Source: Halogranum amylolyticum
GTDB lineage: Archaea; Halobacteriota; Halobacteria; Halobacteriales; Haloferacaceae
NCBI RefSeq assembly: GCF_900110465.1
Contig: NZ_FODV01000021.1
Location: forward strand, 1 to 64,000
DNA length: 64,000 nt
Direction of reading: 5' to 3'
Made by a program: the position numbers and the translations under genes. The notes under the pieces were generated by a model, which was not told where the DNA came from, did not search any database, and saw only the letters and a program-made list of their open reading frames with translations. Shown here in pieces: positions 1 through 7,990 of this stretch (position 1 is its first letter; each line of letters begins with the position of its first letter).

Positions 1-22
1 CACTTTCGTACCACGCTTGTGT

Positions 23-95
23 GCCCGGGTGGTGTAGTGGCCCATCATACAACCCTGTCACGGTTGTGACGCGGGTTCAAATCCCGCCTCGGGCG
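23..95 (+). tRNA. tRNA-Asp (anticodon GTC)
   Basis: A complete 73-nt cloverleaf is visible. The acceptor stem pairs 23-29 with 88-94, the T arm pairs 71-75 with 83-87 around a TTCAAAT loop, and the anticodon loop carries GTC. The discriminator base is G, as expected for tRNA-Asp. No intron is seen and CCA is not encoded. Confidence 0.97.
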
Positions 96-148
96 TCTTC
101 TACCGAAGCTAACTACCGAGCGAGCAGTCCGTCTCCTCGACGCCGACC

Positions 149-1228
149 TCACTGTCGAACCGACCGGTCGTCTACAGAGACATCGCTCGCCCGAGCGCTC
201 GACCCACCGTGTGGTGTCTCACGTTCACGGACGGAGACGGTGTGTACGGACTCGGTAGCGTCGTCGACGACGAGGGCGTCGCCCGTCTCGGTCGGCAGAC
301 GACTCGCCAGCGACTCGCCGAGATAGGTCGGCTGGGCCGCCGCCAGCGCGCTCACGTCCGACTCCGCAGTCAGTCGGTGGGAGACGAGCAGGTCGGCTTG
401 TGAGACCGCTACCTCGGGGAGCGCGCTCGGTCGCTGGGTCGCGGAGACGAGACTGACGCCGGGTGCACGCCCCCGGGTGAACAGCGTCCGCAACGCGTCG
501 GCGGCGACACCATCGAAGAAGGCGTGTGCCTCGTCGACGAGGAGCCACGGGAGGCGGTCGATCAGGCCCGTCACTCGCGCGTCGTACAGTCCGCGAGCGA
601 CGGCGGCACAGACGGCGTTCGCCGCCGCCGGCGGCGTCCCCGCGAGGTCGAGGACGGTCGCCTCGCCGCCTGCGAGCGCCCGAGACGTCAGCCCTTCGCC
701 GTCGAAGACGCCCCACGACTCGGCGAGTCGGAGGTGGTTCCGTGCGGCGCGTCGGACCGTCGGCTCGACGTCCGCGTCGGCGACGTGGCTTCGCATCCCG
801 TCGAGCGATGCCGTCTCACCGGCGGCCTCCCAGACGAGCGCGCCGGTCGCGTCGGTCGCCTTGAGTCCGAGAAGCGATGGCCACGCTGCGGGCGGCAGTG
901 CGTCGGCACGGATCTCCGGGTCGTCGACGACGCTCGCCGGGACGGAGTCGTCGCCGCGCGTCAACCCCGCGAAGACGCCCATCGGGTCGACGACGACGGG
1001 GGCGACGCCGGTCGCGCGCGCTGCCGCCTCGGCGAGGACGCCCAGCGTGTAGGACTTCCCCGACCCGCGCTTGCCGACGACGAGCGCGGCGTGCGGGCGG
1101 TCGAAGTCGACGCCGACGGCCGCGCCGGCGCTCCCGTCCCGTGCGCGGTAGCTGCCGAGCAGCCCGATCGGTCCGTCGGACTCGTCACCGCTCGCGGCTC
1201 CCGTCTCGGAACGGCCGAGGACGTGCAT
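149..1228 (-). CDS. HerA/DUF87-like P-loop ATPase
   Basis: This 359-residue protein has a Walker A motif GKRGSGKSYT at about residues 52-61. A Walker B segment WLLVDEAHAFF lies near residue 230, and a sensor-like SATQRPS motif follows. This arrangement is typical of the HerA/FtsK-type DUF87 ATPases, which act as hexameric DNA translocases or helicases. It is shorter than full HerA and lacks the N-terminal HAS barrel, so it belongs to the small haloarchaeal 'ATP-binding protein' group whose substrate is unknown. It lies head to head with the small membrane protein gene at 1323. No nuclease partner such as NurA is adjacent, so a resection role should not be assumed. Confidence 0.8.
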   Translation of the reverse strand: MHVLGRSETGAASGDESDGPIGLLGSYRARDGSAGAAVGVDFDRPHAALVVGKRGSGKSYTLGVLAEAAARATGVAPVVVDPMGVFAGLTRGDDSVPASVVDDPEIRADALPPAAWPSLLGLKATDATGALVWEAAGETASLDGMRSHVADADVEPTVRRAARNHLRLAESWGVFDGEGLTSRALAGGEATVLDLAGTPPAAANAVCAAVARGLYDARVTGLIDRLPWLLVDEAHAFFDGVAADALRTLFTRGRAPGVSLVSATQRPSALPEVAVSQADLLVSHRLTAESDVSALAAAQPTYLGESLASRLPTETGDALVVDDATESVHTVSVRERETPHGGSSARASDVSVDDRSVRQ

Positions 1229-1322
1229 GGTCGTGGCTGGTCGCGTCCCCCTACATCAACGCTCGTGTGCTCGTGCACGCTCGGCCGAGGGTTTATCATC
1301 GAGAACAAGGCCACCGCGGTCT

Positions 1323-1793
1323 ATGCTCGACAGGTTCCACGAGATCAGTCGATCCCAGAGCTTCCAGGCGGACGAACGCGCCATCGAGGGACTCCCCATC
1401 CGACTCGTCATCGCCCTCGTCGTCGGCGTCGCGAGCCTCTCGGTGATGATGAACATGCTCGGCGGGTTGCAGGGGTTGTCGGTCACCGAACTCGACGCGC
1501 GGCCGTCACCGGAGGTCGTCACGCCCGGCGAGCGGTCCGTCGAGTTAACCGTCGTTGGGGCCGACGGCGACCCGGTGTCGGACGCGACGGTCGTCGTCAA
1601 GGGTGGTACCGCCGACATCGACGGCGTGAAGACCGCGACGACGGGGAGCGACGGGCGAGCGTCGGTCCGAGTCGACCCCTCGTTGCGCCCGAACAGGGAG
1701 GACGGCACGCTCGTCGTCGACGTCAAACCCCCCGCAGGAAGCGAGTTCGTAGACGAGCGAGGGAACACGGAGATTCTGGTCGTGAGCGAGTAG
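1323..1793 (+). CDS. Membrane-anchored protein with carboxypeptidase-regulatory-like (Ig) domain
   Basis: The start is placed at ATG 1323, because the open frame upstream lacks coding character and overlaps the divergent gene. The 156-residue product has a short cytoplasmic N-terminus and one hydrophobic segment at about residues 28-46. It is followed by an extracytoplasmic beta-rich domain whose pattern (DGDPVSDATVVVKGG, then GSDGRASVRV) matches CarboxypepD_reg or transthyretin-like folds. Such proteins are common at the haloarchaeal cell surface and have no known enzymatic role. The function is unknown. Confidence 0.75.
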   Translation: MLDRFHEISRSQSFQADERAIEGLPIRLVIALVVGVASLSVMMNMLGGLQGLSVTELDARPSPEVVTPGERSVELTVVGADGDPVSDATVVVKGGTADIDGVKTATTGSDGRASVRVDPSLRPNREDGTLVVDVKPPAGSEFVDERGNTEILVVSE

Positions 1794-1820
1794 TGAACGG
1801 AGCGACGTCGGCGACGCCGA

Positions 1821-2585
1821 TTATCGACCGTCGAGTCGTTCGTCCCAGTCGACCCACTCGTACTCCCAGCCGGAGGGGGCGAAGTAGCCCTGCTGAGCGA
1901 ACTCGCGGTCCTCGCGCTCCATCCGGTTCCGCGAGAGACCGCCCGCCTGTTCCCCGTCGACGAGAAGCGGGTTGAACGTCGTGGGGCCGTACTCGCCGAC
2001 GACGTCGAACCCGCTCCCGTCGCCGTCGGCGAGTTCGCCCGCGACGAGCGTCTGTTCGGGGCCGCCCATCGGCATGACGAGTCGTCCGTCCGGCGCGAGC
2101 TGATCGAGCAGCGCACGTGGTGGCCGGACGGCCGCGGCTTCGACGAGGATGCGGTCGAAGGGGGCGTACTCGGGCAACCCGTCTGCGCCGTCACGACAGT
2201 CGACGAGAACCGCCTCACAGCCCGCCTCGCGGAGGTTCTGTCGCGCGTCGACGACGGCACCCCGATTGATGTCGACGGCGTGGACGTGTCGGTCACCGAC
2301 GAGGTCGGCGACGACGGCAGCGGTGTAGCCGACGCCCGCACCGACGATGAGCACGTCGTGACCGGGTTCGGCGTCGAGCCCGGAGAGCATCCGGGCGACG
2401 GTGCCGGGTGCGAGCACGCGCGTTCCGCCGCGTTCGCTGGCGCGGTTCTCGTAGGCGCGGTCGGCGACGAACTCGTGGCGCGGGACGGTGCGCATCGCCA
2501 GGGCGACGTCCTCGTCGACCAACTCGGAGGAGAGCGCCTCCTCCAGGCCGTCGACCATGTCGTCGCGAAGCACGGCGGGGTCCAT
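1821..2585 (-). CDS. PIMT-fold methyltransferase paralogue lacking the catalytic motif
   Basis: A 254-residue class I SAM-dependent methyltransferase related to protein-L-isoaspartate O-methyltransferase. The N-terminal VPRHEFV segment (about residues 34-40) and the SAM-binding loop LIVGAGVGYTAAV (about 79-91) are conserved. The PIMT motif that holds the catalytic Ser/Thr and His is present in the neighbouring pcm as TVSAPHM. Here it is replaced by RVLAPGT at about residues 56-62. The C-terminus extends about 30 residues beyond the family norm. The start at ATG 2585 matches the homologous N-terminus (MDPAVLRDDMVDGL). It probably binds SAM but is unlikely to repair isoaspartate in the usual way. 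Confidence 0.82.
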   Translation of the reverse strand: MDPAVLRDDMVDGLEEALSSELVDEDVALAMRTVPRHEFVADRAYENRASERGGTRVLAPGTVARMLSGLDAEPGHDVLIVGAGVGYTAAVVADLVGDRHVHAVDINRGAVVDARQNLREAGCEAVLVDCRDGADGLPEYAPFDRILVEAAAVRPPRALLDQLAPDGRLVMPMGGPEQTLVAGELADGDGSGFDVVGEYGPTTFNPLLVDGEQAGGLSRNRMEREDREFAQQGYFAPSGWEYEWVDWDERLDGR

Positions 2586-2670
2586 GCGTTCGCCTCGGGG
2601 ATGCGCACTAATCAACTGTACGCTTGCCGGCAGCGTCGACCGACTCCGCGATGAGAGAACCGGGGACTGC

Positions 2671-3654
2671 TCACTCGCTGCCGGTCGGTACGTGTCCGAC
2701 GACGGCTCTGCGGTCCGTCCCGGGAACAGAACGGACGGCGACGTCGACCAGACCGGCGTCCTCGAACCAGGCTCGAACGGTTCTCTCGTCGTAGAGGCCA
2801 CCGTCGCCCGTCGCCAGTGCCTCGACGGCGATGCGGACCGTCTCCGCGGCGTCCGCGCGCTGTCCGTCGAACACGTCGGCGAGGACGAGCGTCCCACCCG
2901 GTGCCAGGACGTCGGCCGTCTCGGCGACGAGCGACTCGTTCTCCCGAGCGGCGAACCGTCGAAGGACGTCGACGCCGAAGACGAGGTCGACCTGTTCGAC
3001 CGGTGAGGAAGCACCGTCGCTACCGAGGGCAGCGAGCGACGGGAGGTCGGTCGCGACGAGGTCGACTGACGTCGGTGCGAGCAGCGGCGAGACGACATCG
3101 ACGGTCTCTCGGTCGTCGACGAGCGTGACGTCGAACCCGCGAGCGACGAACTCTCGGGCGTAGACGCCCGACCCTCCGGCGACGTCGAGGACGCGCGCTG
3201 GCGGGGTTCCGGGGTACTCGCGGACGGCAGCGGTCACGCAGGCACGGACGTCGGCCTCGTCGGTGGCAGCGTGCGCACCGAGTCGGTTCCGAGTCCAGTT
3301 CGGCGGTCTCTCGGGAGACGAACCGGTCGCCATCGTCTCCGGTAGCTCCGTCGAGAGGTCGAGCAGATCGAGTGCGTGCGGGAGTCGTCCGATCGAGCGG
3401 ACGTCCCGCTTCGCGAGGAAGCCGAGCGCACGGTTGGTGATCTCGTACTCCGTCCCGACTCGCTCGAGAAACCCCATCGCTTCGAGTGCTCCGACGGTCA
3501 CGCGGGCGGCGTGTAAGGTGACGTCGGCCGTCTCAGCGACATCGGCGGGCGTCCCGGCGCTCTCCAGCAGGGCGTCGAGAGCGCCGCTCCGGCGGGCGGC
3601 CCAGAGGAGCAGCAACTGTTCGGTCGGGAGTCTCTCGCGGTCCTGAGTGGGCAT
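2671..3654 (-). CDS. Class I SAM-dependent methyltransferase with N-terminal winged helix
   Basis: About 327 residues. The N-terminal part (about residues 10-90) looks like the winged-helix dimerisation domain of O-methyltransferases: a helix-rich LLLLWAARRSGALDALLE segment, then VTVGALEAMGFLERV. A Rossmann core follows, with the SAM loop VLDVAGGSGVYA and a later LAPGGTLVLADVF strand. The substrate is unknown. ATG 3654 is preferred over the in-frame ATG at 3681 because it starts directly at the conserved helix. The gene sits on the same strand between two PIMT-fold genes, so the three methyltransferases may be co-transcribed. Confidence 0.78.
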   Translation of the reverse strand: MPTQDRERLPTEQLLLLWAARRSGALDALLESAGTPADVAETADVTLHAARVTVGALEAMGFLERVGTEYEITNRALGFLAKRDVRSIGRLPHALDLLDLSTELPETMATGSSPERPPNWTRNRLGAHAATDEADVRACVTAAVREYPGTPPARVLDVAGGSGVYAREFVARGFDVTLVDDRETVDVVSPLLAPTSVDLVATDLPSLAALGSDGASSPVEQVDLVFGVDVLRRFAARENESLVAETADVLAPGGTLVLADVFDGQRADAAETVRIAVEALATGDGGLYDERTVRAWFEDAGLVDVAVRSVPGTDRRAVVGHVPTGSE

Positions 3655-3702
3655 AGCTCCGACGTGGACGGCCGTCGTCAAAAACCACGCAGAAATCGGC
3701 AG

Positions 3703-4371
3703 TCAGTCGGACTGCATCGGGACGAACCGGACGCCGCCGTGGTCCTCCCGTTCGACAGTTCCGTCGGGTCGCCGTCGGAGACGGACGAGCCGTTGGCGAC
3801 CCGCTCCCCCGATGGGACCGACGACGACGCCCTCGGGTCTGACCTGTTCGACGACCGCGCGGGGTATCTCGGCGGGCGCACAGGTCAGATACGCCGCGTC
3901 GTACGGGGCGTGCTCCGGCCACCCGTCGTGACCGTCGCCGACGCGGACGGACACCGCGTAGCCGAGACGGTCGAGTCGTCGCCGTGCTCGTTCGGCCAAC
4001 TCCTCGTGGTACTCGACGGAGAAGACACGACCCGTCGGTTCGTGCGCTTCGGCGTCCTCACCGGTCGTCGCGCCGACGACCTCGGCGGTGACGGCGGCGT
4101 GATAGCCACACCCCGTCCCGATCTCGAGGACGCGGTCGCCGGGGGACAGTTCGAGCAGGTCGGTCATCATCGCGACCATGTGCGGTGCGCTGACGGTCTG
4201 GCCGGCGGCGATAGGCAGCGGCCGGTCGACGTACGCTCGGTCGCGGCGCTCTTCGGGGAGGAACTCGTGACGAGGAACAGCCCGCAACGCGTCGGCCGTG
4301 GCGTCGCGATCGACCGCGCCGCGACTCACGAGCCCGTCGACCAGCCGCCGGCGTGCGGCGGTGGTGTCCAT
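3703..4371 (-). CDS. pcm: Protein-L-isoaspartate O-methyltransferase
   Basis: A 222-residue PIMT that methylates the alpha-carboxyl of isoaspartyl residues as the first step of protein repair. The family hallmarks are intact: VPRHEFLPE near residues 33-41, the catalytic motif GQTVSAPHMVAMM near 57-69, and the SAM loop VLEIGTGCGYHAAV near 81-94. Length fits the family. It lies 11 bp downstream of the zinc-finger gene at 4383 on the same strand, suggesting one transcript running from about 5045 to 1821. Confidence 0.95.
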   Translation of the reverse strand: MDTTAARRRLVDGLVSRGAVDRDATADALRAVPRHEFLPEERRDRAYVDRPLPIAAGQTVSAPHMVAMMTDLLELSPGDRVLEIGTGCGYHAAVTAEVVGATTGEDAEAHEPTGRVFSVEYHEELAERARRRLDRLGYAVSVRVGDGHDGWPEHAPYDAAYLTCAPAEIPRAVVEQVRPEGVVVGPIGGAGRQRLVRLRRRPDGTVEREDHGGVRFVPMQSD

Positions 4372-4382
4372 GTTCTCTCTCG

Positions 4383-5045
4383 TTACCAGGCCGACCAGGC
4401 GGAGGTGGTCTCGTCTCGACCGTAGACGCGCTTGACGTCCTTGGCGTACACCATGTCGCCCTCGCGGTCGAACTGTTCGAACCGGTAGTTGCTCGCGTCA
4501 TCGCGGACCTGGACCGACTTGACGTAGAACTTCTCGTCGCCGAACTCCTCGGTCTCGCCGACGCGGAACTCGAAGTCGCCGGGCACCTGCACCTTCAGGC
4601 TCCGGGTGTCGTCGCGGCTGCCGTCTTTCGGGTTGACAGTGACGTTGACGGTGACGTTGTCGACGACGCGGGTCCAGACGGTGTCGACGTCCTCCGCCGA
4701 CGCCTCGTCGGCGCGCTGCTCCTCGCCGACCTCGATCGAGGTGATGCGCACCTGCATGATCGCCTCGGGTGTGTCGACGATGAACTCCTCGCCGACGGCG
4801 AGCGTCTCGTCTTCCGGGACGTCGACGGTCGTCCGGATGGAGTCACCCTCCTGAGAGACGATGACGTCCGTCTCGATCTCCTTCTCGATCTGAAGTTTCT
4901 CCTTGTGGACGTGGCTACACTCGGTACACCGGACGGTCACCTGACCGCCGGGTTTCAGCACCTCGTGGACGGTCGCCTCGTAGGGCGAACACGACGGACA
5001 CGAGAGGGCGACGCGTTCGCCGGCGTCGGGTCCTGGATGGCTCAT
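4383..5045 (-). CDS. HVO_0476-family zinc finger protein
   Basis: A 220-residue haloarchaeal protein. The N-terminus has two CxxC knuckles (CPSC near residue 16 and CTEC near 40) forming a zinc ribbon. An acidic beta-rich domain follows with repeated VTVNVTVN and FRVGETEEF segments. The start is ATG 5045, which places the first Cys pair at the usual distance; the upstream extension of the open frame is not protein-like. Its biochemical role is not known. The family name comes from its Haloferax homologue, which lies in the same neighbourhood. Confidence 0.85.
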   Translation of the reverse strand: MSHPGPDAGERVALSCPSCSPYEATVHEVLKPGGQVTVRCTECSHVHKEKLQIEKEIETDVIVSQEGDSIRTTVDVPEDETLAVGEEFIVDTPEAIMQVRITSIEVGEEQRADEASAEDVDTVWTRVVDNVTVNVTVNPKDGSRDDTRSLKVQVPGDFEFRVGETEEFGDEKFYVKSVQVRDDASNYRFEQFDREGDMVYAKDVKRVYGRDETTSAWSAW

Positions 5046-5200
5046 GAACGTGCATACCCGGTCGCGCCGTAAAAACCCGCGTCTTTGCGCGTCGGTGCGG
5101 GTCGGGGTGGCACGGACAGTCCCCGAGACGGCTGTAACTCCGCTGGCGACCGCAGAAAGATTCACGACCGGTGTGCATCGATTCGAGACTGTGGGGTGTG

Positions 5201-5386
5201 TCACGGGTGGGGGTCGACCGCCGTCGAGTCGAACATCCCGGCGACACGTTCGACGTCGCCACCACAGTCCGTACAGGTCGAGCGTTCGTTCTCGAACGAG
5301 CGTTCACAGACGGTACACTCGTAGTGATACGGGTCGGGCGACTCCCACTGACCCATCCGCTGTCTGAGTGCACTGATGAGCCCCAT
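5201..5386 (-). CDS. Small zinc-ribbon protein
   Basis: A 61-residue protein with two zinc knuckles, CTVC (about residue 24) and CTDC (about 38), separated by a SFENERST turn, so it forms a rubredoxin-like zinc ribbon. The N-terminal 15 residues are a short amphipathic helix. A TATA-like GTTATACT (minus-strand reading) lies about 40 bp upstream near 5424-5431. Haloarchaea encode many such zinc-finger micro-proteins. No specific function can be assigned. Confidence 0.7.
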   Translation of the reverse strand: MGLISALRQRMGQWESPDPYHYECTVCERSFENERSTCTDCGGDVERVAGMFDSTAVDPHP

Positions 5387-5569
5387 CTCCTCTCACCTCG
5401 GTTCGAAGCTAAGGTGTGTCACAGTATAACGCTTGTCGCACCTGGCCTCCTCTGTCGAGGCGACGCTGCGATACGAGAGGCGACACGACTCCGATATCGA
5501 CGGCGACCGACGCAGTCGGACTGCTTACCGAGCGACGGGTCGGGGAGACTCACCGCCTCGCAGTCTCCC

Positions 5570-5733
5570 GGTCTACGACCTCCTCGTCTCGGGGCTCTGC
5601 CGTTCGACTAAGGACGAGGAAGCTCCACTTTCTCCCCGTCTCGCGGTCTACGACCGCTCGACAGTTGGGAGGTCTACGACTTCCCAGTCTCACGGTTTCA
5701 CCGTTCGACTATGGACGAGGAAGCTCCACTTCC
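5570..5733. repeat. Diverged 101-bp-offset tandem duplication covering the 3' end of the aminopeptidase gene
   Basis: The 322-bp gap between the genes at 5201 and 5709 holds no gene. It contains a tandem duplication with a 101-bp offset. Positions 5600-5630 and 5701-5731 are 30/31 identical, and GGTCTACGAC recurs at 5570 and 5671 with the same offset (a third copy is at 5645). The right copy contains the real stop codon of the aminopeptidase. The left copy carries a decayed version of its last seven codons (ELPRP then stop), now untranslated. Confidence 0.85.
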
Positions 5734-6671
5734 TCGCCATCCGCGTACACCGTCGGTTCCGTGATGATGCCGTCGAGGTGCAGCGGCGCGTCCGTGTCGC
5801 CGCCGATGCCGGCGTCGTCGCCGATGGCGATGTGGACCGTCCCCGCCGCCTTCTCGTCGAGGAGCACCGACCCGACCAGTTCGTCGACGCCGACGTTCGT
5901 CCCGATACCGAGCTCCGCGAGGTTGTAGGCGTCCTGCCCGACATCCTCCGCTGCTGTCTCGACCTGCTCGCGCACCTCGTCGTCGCTGATCTCGGTGACG
6001 TAGCCGTCTTCGACCTCGAAGCGGAGCTCCTGGCCCTCGTCGAGTAGTCCGTAGGGCATCATCGTCCCGTCGACGACGTAGGTGCCGTTGACGTCCTCGG
6101 GACTGACGAACACCTCGCCGGCGGGGAGGTTCGAGAACTGCCCCGACTCGTGAACCATCCCGGTGTCGGCGAACCACTCGCGGTCGCCGGGCGTGAAGGT
6201 GACGTCCGTTCCCTTCGGCGTCGTGACGCGAACCTCGTCGGCGTCTTCGACCTGTGCGAGCACGTCGTCGCAGTGCTGCTCGATCGCGCCGTAGTCGGCG
6301 TCGAGACCGACGACCATCACCTCCTCGGTGATGCCGGGGAGCGTCGCGCCGCGAGCGCCCGCCTCGGTTGCGTCTCCGCGAGCGCGAGTGTGGCTCAGAC
6401 TCTTCGTCGTCGGCGCGAGAAACACGTCGGCGTCCTTCATCGCGGCGGCCACGGGTGCAGGCGGTTCTTCGCCGTGTTGACTCCCCGGCGGGTAGCGGAC
6501 GATTACTGCGTCGTCGGTGACCTCGCTGGCTACTTCGTACAGCGCCTCGCCGATGGGCTGGCGCTCGTCGTCGGTGACGACGGCACAGCTCTCGTCGCTC
6601 CCGAGGTCCATACACTGCCAGATCGCGGTCTCGGCGGCCTCGCGGAGCGCCGCCGCGGAGTGGTCGCTCAT
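5709..6671 (-). CDS. M29/NicX-like aminopeptidase family protein
   Basis: A 320-residue protein of the archaeal 'aminopeptidase' group related to peptidase M29 and the 2,5-dihydroxypyridine dioxygenase fold. The visible core contains FSNLPAGEVFVSPED, a later NLAELGIGTN segment and a C-terminal HLDGII motif. These supply the Glu and His metal ligands expected in the family. The real substrate of archaeal members is untested, so peptidase activity is an inference from the family. It is divergent from gapB across a 193-bp intergenic region carrying a perfect 9-bp inverted repeat. Confidence 0.72.
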   Translation of the reverse strand: MSDHSAAALREAAETAIWQCMDLGSDESCAVVTDDERQPIGEALYEVASEVTDDAVIVRYPPGSQHGEEPPAPVAAAMKDADVFLAPTTKSLSHTRARGDATEAGARGATLPGITEEVMVVGLDADYGAIEQHCDDVLAQVEDADEVRVTTPKGTDVTFTPGDREWFADTGMVHESGQFSNLPAGEVFVSPEDVNGTYVVDGTMMPYGLLDEGQELRFEVEDGYVTEISDDEVREQVETAAEDVGQDAYNLAELGIGTNVGVDELVGSVLLDEKAAGTVHIAIGDDAGIGGDTDAPLHLDGIITEPTVYADGEEVELPRP

Positions 6672-6727
6672 ACCCGTCGGATGTGTGCGGCGGGATTAGG
6701 CTGTTGCGCCTCGCTCCTCGACCGTAT

Positions 6728-6752
6728 GTCGTACGTTAACGTGACGTACGAC
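6728..6752. promoter_or_regulatory. Perfect inverted repeat in the aminopeptidase-gapB intergenic region
   Basis: GTCGTACGT, 7 nt, then ACGTACGAC form a perfect 9-bp dyad. It lies 57 bp upstream of the aminopeptidase start and 113 bp upstream of the gapB start. Its symmetry and central location suggest an operator for a dimeric regulator of one or both divergent genes. Confidence 0.5.
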
Positions 6753-6789
6753 GCGCTCTTACCCGGATTCGTAAAAAATCACGCTCGTT

Positions 6790-6803
6790 ACTCGCTGGAG
6801 AGT
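6790..6803 (+). promoter_or_regulatory. Putative TrmB-type site upstream of the gapB TATA box
   Basis: ACTC-N6-GAGT (part of TACT-N7-GAGTT) resembles the TACT-N7/8-GAGTA motif recognised by haloarchaeal TrmB. It lies about 25 bp upstream of the TATA-like AATAACTAT at 6828-6836. That is the position from which TrmB activates gluconeogenic genes. Confidence 0.5.
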
Positions 6804-6827
6804 TAATTTCTACGCACTTAGGTCCGG

Positions 6828-6836
6828 AATAACTAT
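6828..6836 (+). promoter_or_regulatory. Putative TATA box of gapB
   Basis: AATAACTAT is centred about 33 bp before the gapB ATG, so transcription would start within a few bases of the start codon, as in leaderless haloarchaeal mRNAs. Confidence 0.45.
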
Positions 6837-6864
6837 CTATCTCGGTGATCCAGTTTCGGACGAA

Positions 6865-7944
6865 ATGATCAAGGTCGGCGTAAACGGATACGGGACGATC
6901 GGGAAACGAGTCGCAGACGCCGTCCGGGCCCAGCCCGACATGAAGCTCGTCGGCGTCGCGAAGACCCGCCCGAACTACGAAGCCGAAGCCGCCGTTCGCA
7001 AGGGATACCCGCTCTACGCGGCCATCCCCGAGAAGTCCGACGCCTTCCGCCAAGCCGGTATCGACCTCGCCGGAGAGATCGATGACCTCGTGATGCAGTC
7101 GGACGTCGTCGTCGACTGTACGCCCTCCGGTATCGGCGAACAGAACCGCGAACTGTACGAACGCTACGACACCCGCGCACTGTTCCAGGGTGGCGAGGAC
7201 GCCGACGTCGTCGACGCGAGCTTCAACGCCCGAGCGAACTACGACAGCGCTCGCGACGACGACGTCCGGTTCGCCCGCGTCGTCTCGTGTAACACTACGG
7301 GCCTCTCTCGACTCATGGCTCCGCTCGACGAGGCCTTCGGCGTCGAGAAGGCGCGCATCACCCTCATCCGCCGTGGCGGCGACCCCGCCGACGCCAGTCG
7401 CGGCCCGATCAACGACATCCTCCCCGACCCGGTCACCGTCCCCTCCCACCACGGTCCCGACGTCAACACCATCTTCCCCGACCTGAACATCGACACCGTC
7501 GGCGTGAAGGTGCCCGCGACGCTGATGCATCTCCACAGCGTCAACGTCACGCTCTCGGAGACGCCGACCGTCGAGGACGTTCGCGACCTCCTCCACGAGG
7601 AGTCGCGGCTGTTCCTCGTCCCCGACGTCGCCGGCATCGACGGCACGGGGCAGTTGAAAGAGTTCGCGATGGACACCGGCCGCCCGCGCGGCGACCTCTG
7701 GGAGAACTGCATCTGGGGTGAGTCGATCTCCGTCGAGGGCGACGACCTGTATCTCTTCCAGTCGATTCACCAGGAGTCCGACGTCATCCCGGAGAACGTC
7801 GACGCCATCCGCGCGATCACCGACGCCGCCGACCAGCGCGAGAGCATGCGCGCGACCGACGAGAACCTCGGCGTCGGCCTCGAGAGCGTCTTCGGCGGCG
7901 TCCGCAAGCGCATCACGCCGCGGGACCTCAACGCCGACGACTGA
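6865..7944 (+). CDS. gapB: Type II glyceraldehyde-3-phosphate dehydrogenase (archaeal, gluconeogenic)
   Basis: A 359-residue archaeal-type GAPDH that interconverts glyceraldehyde 3-phosphate and 1,3-bisphosphoglycerate, mainly in the gluconeogenic direction in haloarchaea. The N-terminal nucleotide-binding motif VGVNGYGTIGKRVA (about residues 4-17) and the catalytic Cys in VSCNTTGLSRL are typical of the type II enzyme. It is divergent from the aminopeptidase and convergent with the phosphoesterase-pgk-gapA set, so both gluconeogenic and glycolytic GAPDHs occur within 4 kb. The upstream ACTC-N6-GAGT site suggests control by a TrmB-like sugar regulator. Confidence 0.96.
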   Translation: MIKVGVNGYGTIGKRVADAVRAQPDMKLVGVAKTRPNYEAEAAVRKGYPLYAAIPEKSDAFRQAGIDLAGEIDDLVMQSDVVVDCTPSGIGEQNRELYERYDTRALFQGGEDADVVDASFNARANYDSARDDDVRFARVVSCNTTGLSRLMAPLDEAFGVEKARITLIRRGGDPADASRGPINDILPDPVTVPSHHGPDVNTIFPDLNIDTVGVKVPATLMHLHSVNVTLSETPTVEDVRDLLHEESRLFLVPDVAGIDGTGQLKEFAMDTGRPRGDLWENCIWGESISVEGDDLYLFQSIHQESDVIPENVDAIRAITDAADQRESMRATDENLGVGLESVFGGVRKRITPRDLNADD

Positions 7945-7990
7945 ACCCGCTCGCTTCGTTCGCTTCTCCTCTCCTCCTCGCTCCGTTCGT

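Noticed and set aside
524..1975. A 483-codon plus-strand frame over the HerA-like ATPase gene
   Set aside because: It is an Arg-rich shadow. The minus strand shows Walker A and B motifs, and the small membrane protein at 1323 uses a different frame.
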